Positions 1-11,288 of a stretch of DNA of 64,000 bases are shown here, one piece after another. Position numbers and translations under genes: made by a program. Below the pieces are notes generated by a model, which searched no databases, had not been told where the DNA came from, and saw nothing but the letters and a program-made list of their open reading frames with translations. Origin of the DNA: Streptomyces violaceoruber (lineage in GTDB: Bacteria; Actinomycetota; Actinomycetes; Streptomycetales; Streptomycetaceae); NCBI RefSeq assembly GCF_033406955.1, contig NZ_CP137734.1:2976001-3040000 (forward strand), written 5' to 3'. Each line of letters opens with the position of its first letter. Within the stretch, counting starts at the first letter, position 1.

Positions 1-413
1 TCGAGCGGGGCGTGGCTGCGCGTACAGCTCGCAAAGCCGTCTTCGAGCGCGACCCGGCGCCTGAACTCGGTTTCGTGCAGGACGAGTGGACGCTCCGACG
101 GCGGCTCGGGGGAACGGACGTGGTACGGCGGCAACTGGAACACCTGCTGATGCTCGGGCGACTGCCGAACGTCGAGATCCAGGTGATGCCGATGGACCGC
201 GAGGAGCACGCCGGGGTGGACGGTGCCATCGAGGTCCTGAAGTTCGAGGACGGCACGGCGGTCGGTCGCTCGCCGGGTGTTGCCAACGGCCGCCCGGTGA
301 CCGACCTCAGGCAGGTCCGTATCCTCGAACTACGGTATGGCATCATCCGGGCGCAGGCCCTCACCCCGTGTGAGTCGGCCGCCTTCATCGAGCAACTGCT
401 GGGGGAGACATGA
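1..413 (+). CDS. DUF5753-type regulator, C-terminal part (cut by window start)
   Basis: The reading frame is open from the first bases of the window, so the N-terminus, where an XRE helix-turn-helix would sit, is missing. The visible ~135 residues resemble the C-terminal DUF5753 region of Streptomyces XRE regulators: a run on the ARxAVxERDxxPxxxFVxDE pattern, an RRQLEHLL stretch, a PNVEIQVMP strand and a terminal ALTPxES segment. These proteins usually pair with a small DUF397 protein, and one follows here with a 4-base ATGA overlap. Family knowledge suggests DNA-binding regulation of the partner, sometimes discussed as antitoxin-like. A GTG at base 12 could be mistaken for a start, but the homology continues through the edge. 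The family call is good; the target is unknown. Confidence 0.75.
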   Translation, partial: ERGVAARTARKAVFERDPAPELGFVQDEWTLRRRLGGTDVVRRQLEHLLMLGRLPNVEIQVMPMDREEHAGVDGAIEVLKFEDGTAVGRSPGVANGRPVTDLRQVRILELRYGIIRAQALTPCESAAFIEQLLGET

Positions 414-616
414 TCCGCACGTCCTCGTCCACAGGACTGGTGTGGTCCAAGAGCAGCTACAGCAGCGGTGGGGAAACGGACTCCTGCGTCGAGGTCGCCC
501 TCGCCCCCGGCACCGTCCACGTCCGCGACTCGAAGAACCTGCCGGACACCGGCCCCCGGCTCGCGCTGGCGCCGGAGGCCTGGGTCTGCTTCGTGGCCGG
601 CACGGTCAGAAGTTGA
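410..616 (+). CDS. DUF397 domain protein
   Basis: This 68-residue protein shows the DUF397 signature: W-x-KSSYSSG near residue 12, then a CVEVA segment, an HVRDSKN segment and a final W-x-FVAG block. It starts at an ATG that overlaps the stop of the upstream DUF5753 gene (ATGA), so the two are translationally coupled. Such DUF5753/DUF397 pairs are repeated many times in Streptomyces genomes. Some have been linked to development or treated as toxin-antitoxin-like modules, but the biochemical role is not known. Its last 11 bases overlap the end of the convergent small membrane-protein gene on the minus strand, leaving no room for a separate terminator. Confidence 0.8.
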   Translation: MIRTSSSTGLVWSKSSYSSGGETDSCVEVALAPGTVHVRDSKNLPDTGPRLALAPEAWVCFVAGTVRS

Positions 617-800
617 TGTCTCCGATCATCCCCGCGATGTTGGTCGTCAGCTCGCTGATCGTGGGGGCGATCGTCGACGAGGCCAGGTAGAAGCCGAGGA
701 GCATGCACACCACCGCATGCCCCGCCTTCAAGCCTGACTTCTTGACCAGCAGGAAGACGATGATCGCCAGCAGCACAACCGCCGAAATCGAGAGTGCCAC
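606..800 (-). CDS. small conserved-type membrane protein, unknown function
   Basis: The 64-residue protein opens with a strong hydrophobic helix (about residues 3-19), a short basic KKSGLKAGH turn, and a second hydrophobic helix (about 28-45), giving a two-pass inner-membrane topology. The GTG start at base 800 is chosen because GGAGGTGAG lies 6 bases upstream on the minus strand. Codon use is high-GC and coherent. The C-terminus is polar and has no recognisable motif. It sits convergent to the DUF397 gene and divergent from the S9 peptidase gene. I do not recognise a characterised family and assign no function. Confidence 0.65.
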   Translation of the reverse strand: MALSISAVVLLAIIVFLLVKKSGLKAGHAVVCMLLGFYLASSTIAPTISELTTNIAGMIGDINF

Positions 801-986
801 GGCGGCTCACCTCCAATGGGCCCAGGGACATGGGGGGTCGGTCGCAGTCGGAGCTCGGAGCAGATAAATCCACGCAGCGGGCACCTGGTTGATACCCACT
901 ATGCGCTAGTGATCATAACTATCCGTGCGCGCGCATCTCTCGGCGCACGGCCGCACAAGGGGGCGCATGGCCAATATGGTCAAGGC

Positions 987-3110
987 ATGACGACCGAGTC
1001 CGACTCCTTCCCCAAACGGCACGCCCGCACCCAGCGGTTCACGCTCGGCGCGCCGCGTTCGTTCACCGTGGCACCCGATGGTTCACGGGTCGCCTTCCTG
1101 CGCTCCGGTACCGGTACGGACCGGGCCAATTCGCTGTGGGTGCTCGATGCCGAGAAGGGCGGGGAGCGCATGGCCGCCGACCCCCGCGCCCTTCTGGGCG
1201 GCGCCCAGGAACGGCTGTCCCCCGAGGAACGGGCCCGGCGCGAGCGCAGCCGCGAGGGCGGCGCCGGGATCGTCGGCTACGCCACCGACTCGTCGGTCGA
1301 GCTGGCCTCTTTCGCCTTGTCAGGGCGGCTCTTCGTGGCCGAGCTGCAGGTCGGCACCGCGCGCGAACTGCCCACCCCCGGGCCGGTGATCGACCCGCGC
1401 CCCTCCCCCGACGGCCGGCACGTCGCCTACGTCGCCCAGGGCGCCCTGCGCGTGGTGGGCGCCGAGGGGGACGGGGACAGGGCCCTGGCCGAGGCGGACG
1501 GCGAGGGCGTCACGTACGGGCTCGCCGAGTTCGTGGCGGCCGAGGAGATGTCGCGCAGCCGGGGCTTCTGGTGGAGCCCGGAGTCGGACCGCCTGCTGGT
1601 CGCCCGCGTGGACGACACGCCGGTCCAGCGCTGGTGGATCTCCGACCCGGCCCATCCCGGGCGTGATCCACAACACGTGCCGTACCCGGCGGCGGGCACC
1701 CCCAACGCGGACGTACGGCTGTTCGTGGTCGGTCTCGACGGGGGGCGCACGGAGGTCCTGTGGGACCGGGCGCGGTATCCGTATCTGGCGCGAGTGCACT
1801 GGTCAGCCGCGGGTGCGCCGCTGCTTCTCGTACAGGCGCGCGACCAGCGCAGCCAGCTGTTCCTGGCGGTGGACACCGAGTCGGGGACGACCCGGATGGT
1901 GCACGCCGACGAAGATCCAATTTGGCTGGAACTCTTCCCCGGGGTGCCCTGCTGGAGCCCCTCGGGCCAACTCGTGCGGATCGCCGACGAGGGCGGTGCG
2001 CGGGTGCTCGCGGTGGGCGAACGACTGCTCACCGGGGCCCAGTTGCACCTGCGGGCGGTGCTGGACGTCGGCGCCGACGACGTGCTGGTCTCCGCCTCGG
2101 CGGGCGAGGAGGCGGCCGAGGCGGAGATCGGCGAGGTGCACGTCTACCGGGTGAACGAACTGGGCGTCGAACGCCTGTCGCAGGAGCCCGGTGTGCACTC
2201 GGCGGTACGCGCCGGGGGCGTGACGGTGCTCGTCTCCGCGACCCTCGACCGGCCGGGAGCCCGAGTACGGGTACTGCGGGACGGGAAGGCCGCGGCGACC
2301 ATCGCCTCGTATGCGGAAGACCCCGGTTTGTCCCCGCGCGTGACCCTCACCCAGGGGGGCGCACGACGCGTCCCGTGCGCCGTGCTTATGCCAACGGACT
2401 ACCACGGTGACACCCCCCTCCCGGTCCTCCTGGACCCCTACGGTGGTCCGCACGGTCAGCGCGTCGTGGCCGCGCACAACGCCCACCTCACCTCGCAGTG
2501 GTTCGCGGACCAGGGGTTCGCGGTGGTCGTCGCCGACGGGCGGGGCACTCCGGGGCGCTCCCCCGCCTGGGAGAAGGCCGTCAAGGACGACGTGGCCGCT
2601 GTGGTGCTCCAGGACCAGGTGGACGCGCTGCACGCCCTCGCCGCCGACTTCCCGCTGGACCTGGACCGCGTCGCCGTCCGGGGGTGGTCCTTCGGCGGCT
2701 ATCTCGCCGCCCTCGCGGCGCTGCGCCGGCCGGACGTCTTCCACGCCGCCGTCGTGGGCGCCCCGGTCACCGACCTCAGGCTCTACGACACCCACTACCA
2801 GGAGCGGTACCTCGGCGACCCCGGTGAGCAGCCGGACGTCTACCGCCGCAACTCGGTGATCGACGACGCCGGACTGGTCGACGCCGCCGAGCCGCACCGG
2901 CCCATGATGGTCATCCACGGCCTGGCGGACGACAACGTGGTGGTCGCCCACTCGCTGCGCCTGTCCTCGGCCCTGCTGGCGGCCGGCCGCCCGCACGAGG
3001 TGCTGCCCCTGTCCGGCGTCACCCACATGACCCCGCAGGAGTCGGTCGCCGAGAACCTGCTGCGGCTCCAGGTGGACTTCCTCAAGCGGTCGCTGCCCGC
3101 CCCGGCGTGA
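987..3110 (+). CDS. S9 family dipeptidyl-peptidase / prolyl oligopeptidase
   Basis: This 707-residue serine peptidase has an N-terminal beta-propeller of the DPP IV type (about residues 15-430) and a C-terminal alpha/beta-hydrolase domain (about 450-700). The catalytic triad is visible: Ser568 in GWSFGGY, Asp648 in GLADDNV and His680 in GVTHM. The family removes N-terminal dipeptides or cleaves short peptides after proline, probably in the cytoplasm, because there is no signal peptide. The ATG at 987 gives the normal N-terminus; the ribosome site before it is poor. The gene converges on an oligopeptide importer operon, so a role in degrading imported peptides is plausible but inferred. The frame is open further upstream without family similarity. 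Confidence 0.92.
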   Translation: MTTESDSFPKRHARTQRFTLGAPRSFTVAPDGSRVAFLRSGTGTDRANSLWVLDAEKGGERMAADPRALLGGAQERLSPEERARRERSREGGAGIVGYATDSSVELASFALSGRLFVAELQVGTARELPTPGPVIDPRPSPDGRHVAYVAQGALRVVGAEGDGDRALAEADGEGVTYGLAEFVAAEEMSRSRGFWWSPESDRLLVARVDDTPVQRWWISDPAHPGRDPQHVPYPAAGTPNADVRLFVVGLDGGRTEVLWDRARYPYLARVHWSAAGAPLLLVQARDQRSQLFLAVDTESGTTRMVHADEDPIWLELFPGVPCWSPSGQLVRIADEGGARVLAVGERLLTGAQLHLRAVLDVGADDVLVSASAGEEAAEAEIGEVHVYRVNELGVERLSQEPGVHSAVRAGGVTVLVSATLDRPGARVRVLRDGKAAATIASYAEDPGLSPRVTLTQGGARRVPCAVLMPTDYHGDTPLPVLLDPYGGPHGQRVVAAHNAHLTSQWFADQGFAVVVADGRGTPGRSPAWEKAVKDDVAAVVLQDQVDALHALAADFPLDLDRVAVRGWSFGGYLAALAALRRPDVFHAAVVGAPVTDLRLYDTHYQERYLGDPGEQPDVYRRNSVIDDAGLVDAAEPHRPMMVIHGLADDNVVVAHSLRLSSALLAAGRPHEVLPLSGVTHMTPQESVAENLLRLQVDFLKRSLPAPA

Positions 3111-3225
3111 CGCCGGCCGCGTCACCCGTACGCCCACGCCTTTGACACGCGGGTAACTTCGGCGAAGCGGTCCCGACACACGGGCCCGCGACGCTGATCG
3201 GCGTACGGCCGTGCGGGTGCCGTAA

Positions 3226-3256
3226 GCGGGCCGGGGACCATGTCACCCCGGCCCGC
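3226..3256. terminator. bidirectional hairpin between convergent genes
   Basis: An 11-bp perfect GC stem (3226-3236 with 3246-3256) encloses a 9-base loop. It lies between the stop of the S9 peptidase gene and the end of the importer operon, and its right arm overlaps the last codons of the ATPase gene. There is no U tract, which is usual for Streptomyces terminators. Confidence 0.6.
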
Positions 3257-4305
3257 TGCCCCCGCCCTCGCCCTCGCCCTCGGGTGGCACCACCTGCTTC
3301 TCCTCCGCGAAGTGGCAGGCGGAGTCGTGCGCGGCGGGCCCGGAGACCGAGCGGAACTCGGCGGGAACGGCCAGGGCCGGTACCTCCAGCGCGCACCGCT
3401 CCCGCGCCTTCCAGCAGCGGGTGCGGAAGCGGCACCCCGAGGGGATGTTGGTCGGGGACGGGACGTCGCCGGACAGGATGATCCGCTCGCGGTGTTCCCG
3501 GGCCTCCGGGTCGGGCACCGGTACGGCGGACAGCAGCGCCTGGGTGTAGGGGTGCGTGGGGTGGTCGTAGATCTCCTCGTCCCGGCCGGTCTCGACGATG
3601 CGGCCCAGGTACATCACGCCGACCCGGTCCGAGATGTGCCGGACGATCGACAGGTCGTGGGCGATGAAGATGTACGAGAGGTCGAACTCGTCCTGGAGCC
3701 GGGCCATCAGGTTGATCACCTGGGCCTGGACCGACACGTCGAGGGCCGAGACCGGTTCGTCGGCGACGATGATCTCCGGGCGCAGCGCCAGACCCCGCGC
3801 GATGCCGATGCGCTGGCGCTGGCCGCCGGAGAACTGGTGGGGGTAGCGGTTGATGTACTCCGGGTTCAGGCCGACCACGTCCAGCAGGTCCTGGACCCGT
3901 CGCCGCCGGTCGCCCTTCGGGGCCACCTCGGGGTGGATGTCGTAGGCCTCGCCGATGATGTCGCCGACGGTCATGCGGGGGTTGAGGGAGGTGTAGGGGT
4001 CCTGGAAGACCATCTGGATGTTCCGGCGTACGGACTTCAGGGCCCGGCCCGACAGGCGGGTGATGTCCTCGCCCTTGTAGCGGATCTCCCCCGCCGTCGG
4101 CCGCTCCAGGTTGACCAGCATCTTGGCGACCGTGGACTTGCCGCAGCCGGACTCGCCGACGATGCCGAGCGTCTCGCCGCGGGCCAGCTCGAAGTCCACG
4201 CCGTCGACGGCCTTGACCGCGCCGACCTGCTTCTTGAAGAGGATGCCGGAAGTCAGCGGGTAGTGCTTGACCAGGCCGCGGACTTCGAGGATCGGCTCCG
4301 TGGTC

Positions 4306-4313
<8 letters not shown>
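3243..4313 (-). CDS. oligopeptide ABC importer ATPase, OppF type
   Basis: A 356-residue ATP-binding subunit that energises peptide uptake together with the OppD-type partner encoded just upstream. Walker A is GESGCGKST (residues 53-61), the signature is FSGGQRQR, and Walker B ends in ADEPVSALD, followed by a switch His in AHD. The C-terminal oligopeptide-binding extension carries the family cysteine cluster ([15 protein letters not shown], then ACHF). The ATG start overlaps the end of the OppD-type gene by 8 bases. It is the last gene of a five-gene operon (binding protein, permease, permease, ATPase, ATPase). The tail is low-complexity Glu/Gly/Pro. OppF assignment over OppD follows order and the [17 protein letters not shown] type. 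Confidence 0.92.
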
Positions 4314-5289
<976 letters not shown>

Positions 5290-5297
5290 GCGGTCGC

Positions 5298-6278
5298 TCA
5301 CCTCAGCTTCGGGTCGAGGGCGTCGCGCACCGCGTCGCCGAGCATGATGAACGCGAGGACGGTGATGGCGAGCGCCCCGGACGGCCACAGCAGCGCGTGC
5401 GGGGCGTTGCGCACGTAGGGGGCGGCGGAGGAGATGTCGATGCCCCAGGAGACGCTGGGCGGCTTCAGGCCGACGCCGAGGAAGGACAGGGTCGCCTCCA
5501 GGGAGATGTAGGTGCCGAGCGCGATGGTCGCCACGACGATGACGGGCGCGACGGCGTTGGGCGCGATGTGGCGCAGCAGGAGCCGGGAGTTGGAGGCGCC
5601 CAGCGCCCGCGCCGCCTGCACGTAGTCGTTCTGTTTGGCGGTGATGACGGAGCCGCGGGCGATGCGGGAGATCTGCGGCCAGCCGAGCAGCACGATGAAG
5701 CCGATGACCGGCCAGATGGTGTTGCTGGTGATGACGGAGAGCAGGACGAGGCCGCCCAGGACGACCGGGATCGCGAAGAAGATGTCGGTGATCCGGGACA
5801 GGACCGCGTCCCCGCCGCCGCCGAAGAACCCGGCGAGGCCGCCGAGGACGCTGCCGAGGAGGGCGACGCCGAGGGTGGCGAGGATGCCGACCGCGACCGA
5901 GGTGCGGGCGCCGTAGACGGTGCGGGTGTAGACGTCGCAGCCCTGGCCGTTGAAGCCGAAGGGGTGGCCGGGCTGGGAGCCTTCCTGCGCCTTGGCCAGG
6001 TCGCACTTGAGGGGGCTGCCGGAGGCGATCAGCGAGGGCCAGATGGAGATGACGATCAGGAAGAGGATCACCAGCGCCGAGATGATGAAGACGGGGTTGC
6101 GGCGCAGGTCGTGCCAGGCGTCGGTCCACAGGCTGCGGGGTTTGTCCCGGGGGTCGGCCCCGTCCGGGCCCGGCGGCTGCTCCAGCGTGACCGCCTCGCT
6201 GGCGCCGAGGTCCATCGTGCCGCCCATGCCGGTGCCGGCGATGGCGCGCTCGGGCTCGTAGGGCTCCTGTTCAGGCAT
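5298..6278 (-). CDS. oligopeptide ABC importer permease, OppC type
   Basis: A 326-residue inner-membrane subunit. It has a long polar N-terminal tail (about 55 residues) typical of OppC/DppC proteins, a first helix at about 65-85, an extracellular loop, then five further helices. The EAA coupling loop is visible as the segment from RARALGAS to the RHIAPN motif, where the ATPase docks. The ATG start overlaps the end of the OppB-type gene by 8 bases, and the gene ends in a GTGA overlap with the ATPase gene. The substrate of this system is not shown by the sequence; peptides are inferred from the family. Confidence 0.92.
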   Translation of the reverse strand: MPEQEPYEPERAIAGTGMGGTMDLGASEAVTLEQPPGPDGADPRDKPRSLWTDAWHDLRRNPVFIISALVILFLIVISIWPSLIASGSPLKCDLAKAQEGSQPGHPFGFNGQGCDVYTRTVYGARTSVAVGILATLGVALLGSVLGGLAGFFGGGGDAVLSRITDIFFAIPVVLGGLVLLSVITSNTIWPVIGFIVLLGWPQISRIARGSVITAKQNDYVQAARALGASNSRLLLRHIAPNAVAPVIVVATIALGTYISLEATLSFLGVGLKPPSVSWGIDISSAAPYVRNAPHALLWPSGALAITVLAFIMLGDAVRDALDPKLR

Positions 6279-7194
6279 AGCGGATCCTCGGGTCGAGTAC
6301 GGCGTACAGGAGGTCGACGACGAGGTTGGCGACGAGGAAGACGAGGACCAGGACGGTGACGAAGCCGACGACGGTCTGGGTGTTCTGGCGCAGGATGCCC
6401 TGGTAGAGCTGGTAGCCGACGCCGTGGATGTTGAAGATCCGCTCGGTGACGATGGCGCCGCCCATCAGCGCGCCGATGTCGGTACCGATGAAGGTGACGA
6501 CGGGGATGAGGGAGTTGCGCAGCAGGTGCCGGGTGATGACCCGGTGGCGGGGCAGGCCCTTGGCGATGGCGGTGCGGACGTAGTCGGAGCGCCGGTTCTC
6601 GGCGATGGAGGTGCGGGTCAGCCGGGTGACGTAGGCCAGCGAGACCGAGGCGAGGACCAGGCCGGGGACGATCAGCTCGCCGAAGGCCGCCTCGGAGGAG
6701 ACGGCCGGGTCGATCCAGCCCCACTTGACGCCGAGCAGCAGCTGGAGCAGCAGGCCGGTGACGAAGGTGGGCACGGAGATGACGACGAGGGTCAGCAGCA
6801 GCACCCCGGTGTCGACGGGACGGCCGCGGCGCAGGCCGGTGAGGACGCCCAGGATGATGCCGACGACGATCTCGAAGAGGATCGCGACGATCGTGAGCCG
6901 GATGGTGACCGGGAACGCCGTCCCCATCAGCTCGGTGACCGGCTGGCCGTTGAAGGCGGTGCCGAAGTCGCCGGTGAAGACGTTGCCCATGTAGGTGGCG
7001 TACTGCTGCCACACCGGCTGGTCGAGGCCGAACTCGTGCCGCAGCTGCGCGGCCGTCGCCGGGTCGCACTCCCGGTCGCCGCACAGGCCCGCGATGGGGT
7101 CGCCCATCACGTTGACCATCAGGAAGATCAGCAGCGTGGCCCCGATGAAGACCGGGATCATCTGGAGCAGCCGCCGGACGACGTAGCGTCCCAT
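6271..7194 (-). CDS. oligopeptide ABC importer permease, OppB type
   Basis: A 307-residue permease with the classical OppB/DppB start (MGRYVVRRLLQMIPVFIG), an extracellular loop with a GLDQPVWQQY segment, and six predicted helices. The EAA loop appears as YVRTAIAKGLPRHRVI followed by RHLLRNSLIPV. It pairs with the OppC-type permease to form the channel. It starts 9 bases after the stop of the binding-protein gene, so the operon order is binding protein, OppB, OppC, OppD, OppF. Two cysteines in the first extracellular loop (GLCGDRECD) may form a disulphide, a feature seen in several actinobacterial OppB proteins. Confidence 0.92.
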   Translation of the reverse strand: MGRYVVRRLLQMIPVFIGATLLIFLMVNVMGDPIAGLCGDRECDPATAAQLRHEFGLDQPVWQQYATYMGNVFTGDFGTAFNGQPVTELMGTAFPVTIRLTIVAILFEIVVGIILGVLTGLRRGRPVDTGVLLLTLVVISVPTFVTGLLLQLLLGVKWGWIDPAVSSEAAFGELIVPGLVLASVSLAYVTRLTRTSIAENRRSDYVRTAIAKGLPRHRVITRHLLRNSLIPVVTFIGTDIGALMGGAIVTERIFNIHGVGYQLYQGILRQNTQTVVGFVTVLVLVFLVANLVVDLLYAVLDPRIRYA

Positions 7195-7203
7195 GGCGCC
7201 CCC

Positions 7204-8838
7204 TCAGCCGACCTTGATCTCGTTGTAGACCGGGACGCTGAACGGGTTGAGCTTCACGTTGGAGAGCCGGTCGGAGTAGCCTGCGCTGCCGTTCTGGTAC
7301 CAGAGCGGGATGGCCCCCATGTCGTCCCTGAGGACCTCCTCGGCCTGCTGGAAGAGGCCGACGGCCTTGGCGGTGTCGGTCTCGGCGTTGGCCTGGTCGA
7401 CGAGGTCGTCGAACTTCTTGCTGGACCACTTGCCGTCGTTGGAGGAGGCGTTGGTGTAGTACAGCGGCTGGAGGAAGTTCTGGATGAGCGGGTAGTCCAT
7501 CTGCCAGCCCGCGCGGAAGGGGCCGCTCATCTTCTGGTTGGTGATCTGGTTGCGGAAGTCGGCGAAGGTGCCGACCGGGTTCCCGGCGCAGGCGCGGTCG
7601 TTGTCCAGGGCGTTGTTGATGGAGTTGCAGACCGCGTCGACCCACTGCTTGTGGGAGCCGGTGTCGGCGTTGTAGGTGATCTTGACCTGCCCGCCGGGGA
7701 GTCCGCCGCCCTCCTTGACCAGCTTCTTGGCCTCCGCGGCGTTGTACTCGCAGGCGTCCCCGCACAGGCCCGGCTTGTAGCCGCCGTCCTTGCCGAGGAC
7801 CGGTGAGGTCCAGTCGGTGGCCGGGGTGCGGGTGTTCTGGAAGATGGTGTCGGTGATCTGCTTGCGGTCGATCGCCATGGACAGGCCCTTGCGGACCTTC
7901 TCCGAGCCGGACTTGTTCCAGTCGTTGTCGTAGAACGGGAAGGCGAGGGTCTGGATGATGCCCGCCGGGGTGTTGATGTACCGGTCGCCGAGGTCGTTCT
8001 TGACGTTCTTGAGCTGGGAGGCCGGGACGTCGTCGACGAGGTCGAGGTTGCCCGCGATCAGGTCGGTGTAGGCGGTGTTGTTGTCGGTGTAGACCTTGAG
8101 GTCCACGCCGCCGTTCTGCGCCTTGTCCGGGCCGGGGTAGTCGTCCCACTTGCGCAGGGACATCTGGGAGCCGCGGGTGTAGTTGTCGACCTGGTAGGGG
8201 CCGTTGCCGACGGGCTTCTTCAGCCAGGCGTCGTGGTCGTCGAAGAACGCCTTGGGCAGCGGCGCGAAGGCCGGATAGCCGAGGGTGTCGGGGAACGTGG
8301 AGAACTTCTGGCTGAGCTTGATCGTGAAGGTGCGGGGGCCGGTCACCTTCAGCCCCGAGAGCGTGTCGGTGCTCTGCGAGCCGCTTTCGGGGTGCACCTT
8401 GTCGTAGCCGTCGATGTAGGCGAAGAAGTACGCGTTGCGCTGGTTGTTCTTCAGGCTCGCGCCGTAGTTCCAGGCGTCCACGAAGGACTGCGCGGTGACC
8501 TTCTCGCCGTTGCTGAAGGTCCAGCCGTCCTTGACGGTGACGGTGAAGTTCTGCGAGTCGGAGGTGTCGATCTTCTCGGCGAGCATGTTCTGCGCCTCGC
8601 CGGTCCCGGGGCCGTACTTCTTCAGGCCCCGGAAGATCATGTCGAGGACCTTGCCGCCCTGCACCTCGTTGGTGTTGGCCGGCTCCAGCGGGTTCTGGGG
8701 GTCGCCCCAGGAGGAGCTGAGCACGCCGCCGCTGCCGCCGCCGCTGCCTCCGTCCCCGCCCCCGCCGCCGCAGGCCGTCGCCGCGAGGGCTACCGCCGCC
8801 GCGCAAGCGGCCCATCTGGCGTGCGTGGCTCCGCGCAT
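7204..8838 (-). CDS. oligopeptide-binding lipoprotein (SBP family 5)
   Basis: A 544-residue extracellular solute-binding protein that captures peptides for the permease encoded downstream. The signal peptide ends in a lipobox (LAATACGG), followed by a Gly-rich linker (about 25-40) and the SBP_bac_5 fold. The ATG at 8838 is preceded by AGGAGG at 7 bases and gives the lipobox; the frame is open further upstream without signal-peptide character. The first residues, MRGATHARW, are nearly repeated by a short ORF upstream of bldKA in this window. It is the first gene of the five-gene importer operon. The ligand is unknown. Confidence 0.92.
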   Translation of the reverse strand: MRGATHARWAACAAAVALAATACGGGGGDGGSGGGSGGVLSSSWGDPQNPLEPANTNEVQGGKVLDMIFRGLKKYGPGTGEAQNMLAEKIDTSDSQNFTVTVKDGWTFSNGEKVTAQSFVDAWNYGASLKNNQRNAYFFAYIDGYDKVHPESGSQSTDTLSGLKVTGPRTFTIKLSQKFSTFPDTLGYPAFAPLPKAFFDDHDAWLKKPVGNGPYQVDNYTRGSQMSLRKWDDYPGPDKAQNGGVDLKVYTDNNTAYTDLIAGNLDLVDDVPASQLKNVKNDLGDRYINTPAGIIQTLAFPFYDNDWNKSGSEKVRKGLSMAIDRKQITDTIFQNTRTPATDWTSPVLGKDGGYKPGLCGDACEYNAAEAKKLVKEGGGLPGGQVKITYNADTGSHKQWVDAVCNSINNALDNDRACAGNPVGTFADFRNQITNQKMSGPFRAGWQMDYPLIQNFLQPLYYTNASSNDGKWSSKKFDDLVDQANAETDTAKAVGLFQQAEEVLRDDMGAIPLWYQNGSAGYSDRLSNVKLNPFSVPVYNEIKVG

Positions 8839-8978
8839 GGAGTGCCTCCTCGTGCCCTGACTCGTCCGCTGGTCCGTTCCGGTCCAGCTTCGAAGGGCGT
8901 ACTCGGGGGCGCACACCCGTCCGGTCCATACGGGTTGCCGGTGTCCTCCGGACGGGTGCGGGAGGTGTGGCGGCATAC

Positions 8979-9027
8979 GGAAGGGGGGGGGGGGGGGGGG
9001 GGGGGGCCCCCCCCCCCCCCCCCTTCC
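8979..9027. repeat. G24/C17 homopolymer palindrome, probable bldK operon terminator
   Basis: A run of 24 G (8983-9006) is followed directly by 17 C (9007-9023), flanked by GGAA and TTCC so that the whole is an inverted repeat with essentially no loop. It lies 17 bases beyond the bldKE stop and about 140 bases before the start of the next operon, so a terminator role fits. Such a tract is prone to slippage and to sequencing error, and the exact lengths may not be right. Confidence 0.6.
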
Positions 9028-9043
9028 CTGCTGCCTTCTGTGC

Positions 9044-10189
<1,146 letters not shown>

Positions 10190-10216
10190 GGTGATGCCCC
10201 AGTCGCCGGTTTCCGC

Positions 10217-11278
10217 TCAGCCCAGCCGGGGCTGAATCTTCTCGATGAACACCTGCTGCCGCTGGTCTCCCGTCAGGTGGCAGGCGGCGGCACGGCCGTG
10301 CGGGAGCGTCGGACGCTCCCCCGAGCAACGCTCGCCGGAGACCAGGTCGGTGAAGCCGCACCTCGGGTGGAACGCGCACCCGGAGGGCGGGTTCATCAGC
10401 GAGGGCGGCGACCCCGGGATCGGCATCAGCGGCTCGTCGACGTCGGACGTGAGGTTCGGCATCGAGCTCAGCAGACCCCAGGTGTACGGGTGCTGCGGGG
10501 ACTTGAGCACCTCGCGCACCGTGCCGCGCTCCACGGCCCGGCCCGCGTACATGACCATGATGTCGTCGGCCATGTTGCCGACCACGCCCAGGTCGTGGGT
10601 GATCATGATGATCGCGGAGCCGAACTCCTGCTGGAGGTCCTTGAGCAGGTCGAGGATCTGCGCCTGGACGGTCACGTCGAGCGCCGTGGTGGGCTCGTCC
10701 GCGATCAGCAGGTCCGGGTTGCAGGACAGGGCCATGGCGATCATGGCGCGCTGGCGCATACCGCCGGAGAACTGGTGCGGGTAGTCGTCGACCCGCTTCT
10801 GCGGGTGCGGGATGCCGACCTTCTGCAGCAGGTCGATGGCGCGCACCCGGGCGTCCTTCTTGGACGCGCCGTTGTGCTTCATGAACGGCTCCGCGATCTG
10901 CCGGCCGACCGTGTAGTACGGCGACAGCGCGGTCAGCGCGTCCTGGAAGATCATCGCCATCTTCTTGCCGCGCAGCTTCTCCAGCTGCTTCTCACTGGCG
11001 TCGGTCAGCTCCTGGCCGTCCAGCGTGATCGATCCGTCGATGGCGGTCCTGCGGCGGTCGTGCAGGCCGAGGACGGCCAGGTTGGTCACCGACTTGCCGG
11101 AGCCGGACTCGCCGACGATGCCGAGGGTCTTGCCCCGCTCCAGGTCGAAGGAGAGACCGTCCACCGCCTTGACGACGCCGCCCTCGGTGGAGAAGTGGAC
11201 CTTGAGGTCGCGCACCGAGAGAAACGCGTCCCCCGCGGCGGCGGCCGGGGCCTCTTCGGGCTTGGTCTGAGTGGTCAC
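10217..11278 (-). CDS. bldKD: BldKD, peptide importer ATPase (OppD type)
   Basis: A 353-residue ATPase of the BldK importer. After an Ala-rich N-terminal tail come Walker [10 protein letters not shown] (about 56-64), the signature FSGGMRQR, Walker [10 protein letters not shown] and a THD switch. The C-terminal domain has [10 protein letters not shown] and a later Cys-His-Leu motif. The GTG start at 11278 is preceded by AGGAG at about 7 bases and lies 10 bases after the bldKC stop, so it is co-transcribed with bldKC. With BldKE it drives uptake through the BldKA/BldKC channel. Confidence 0.9.
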   Translation of the reverse strand: MTTQTKPEEAPAAAAGDAFLSVRDLKVHFSTEGGVVKAVDGLSFDLERGKTLGIVGESGSGKSVTNLAVLGLHDRRRTAIDGSITLDGQELTDASEKQLEKLRGKKMAMIFQDALTALSPYYTVGRQIAEPFMKHNGASKKDARVRAIDLLQKVGIPHPQKRVDDYPHQFSGGMRQRAMIAMALSCNPDLLIADEPTTALDVTVQAQILDLLKDLQQEFGSAIIMITHDLGVVGNMADDIMVMYAGRAVERGTVREVLKSPQHPYTWGLLSSMPNLTSDVDEPLMPIPGSPPSLMNPPSGCAFHPRCGFTDLVSGERCSGERPTLPHGRAAACHLTGDQRQQVFIEKIQPRLG

Positions 11279-11288
11279 GGTGGTTCTC

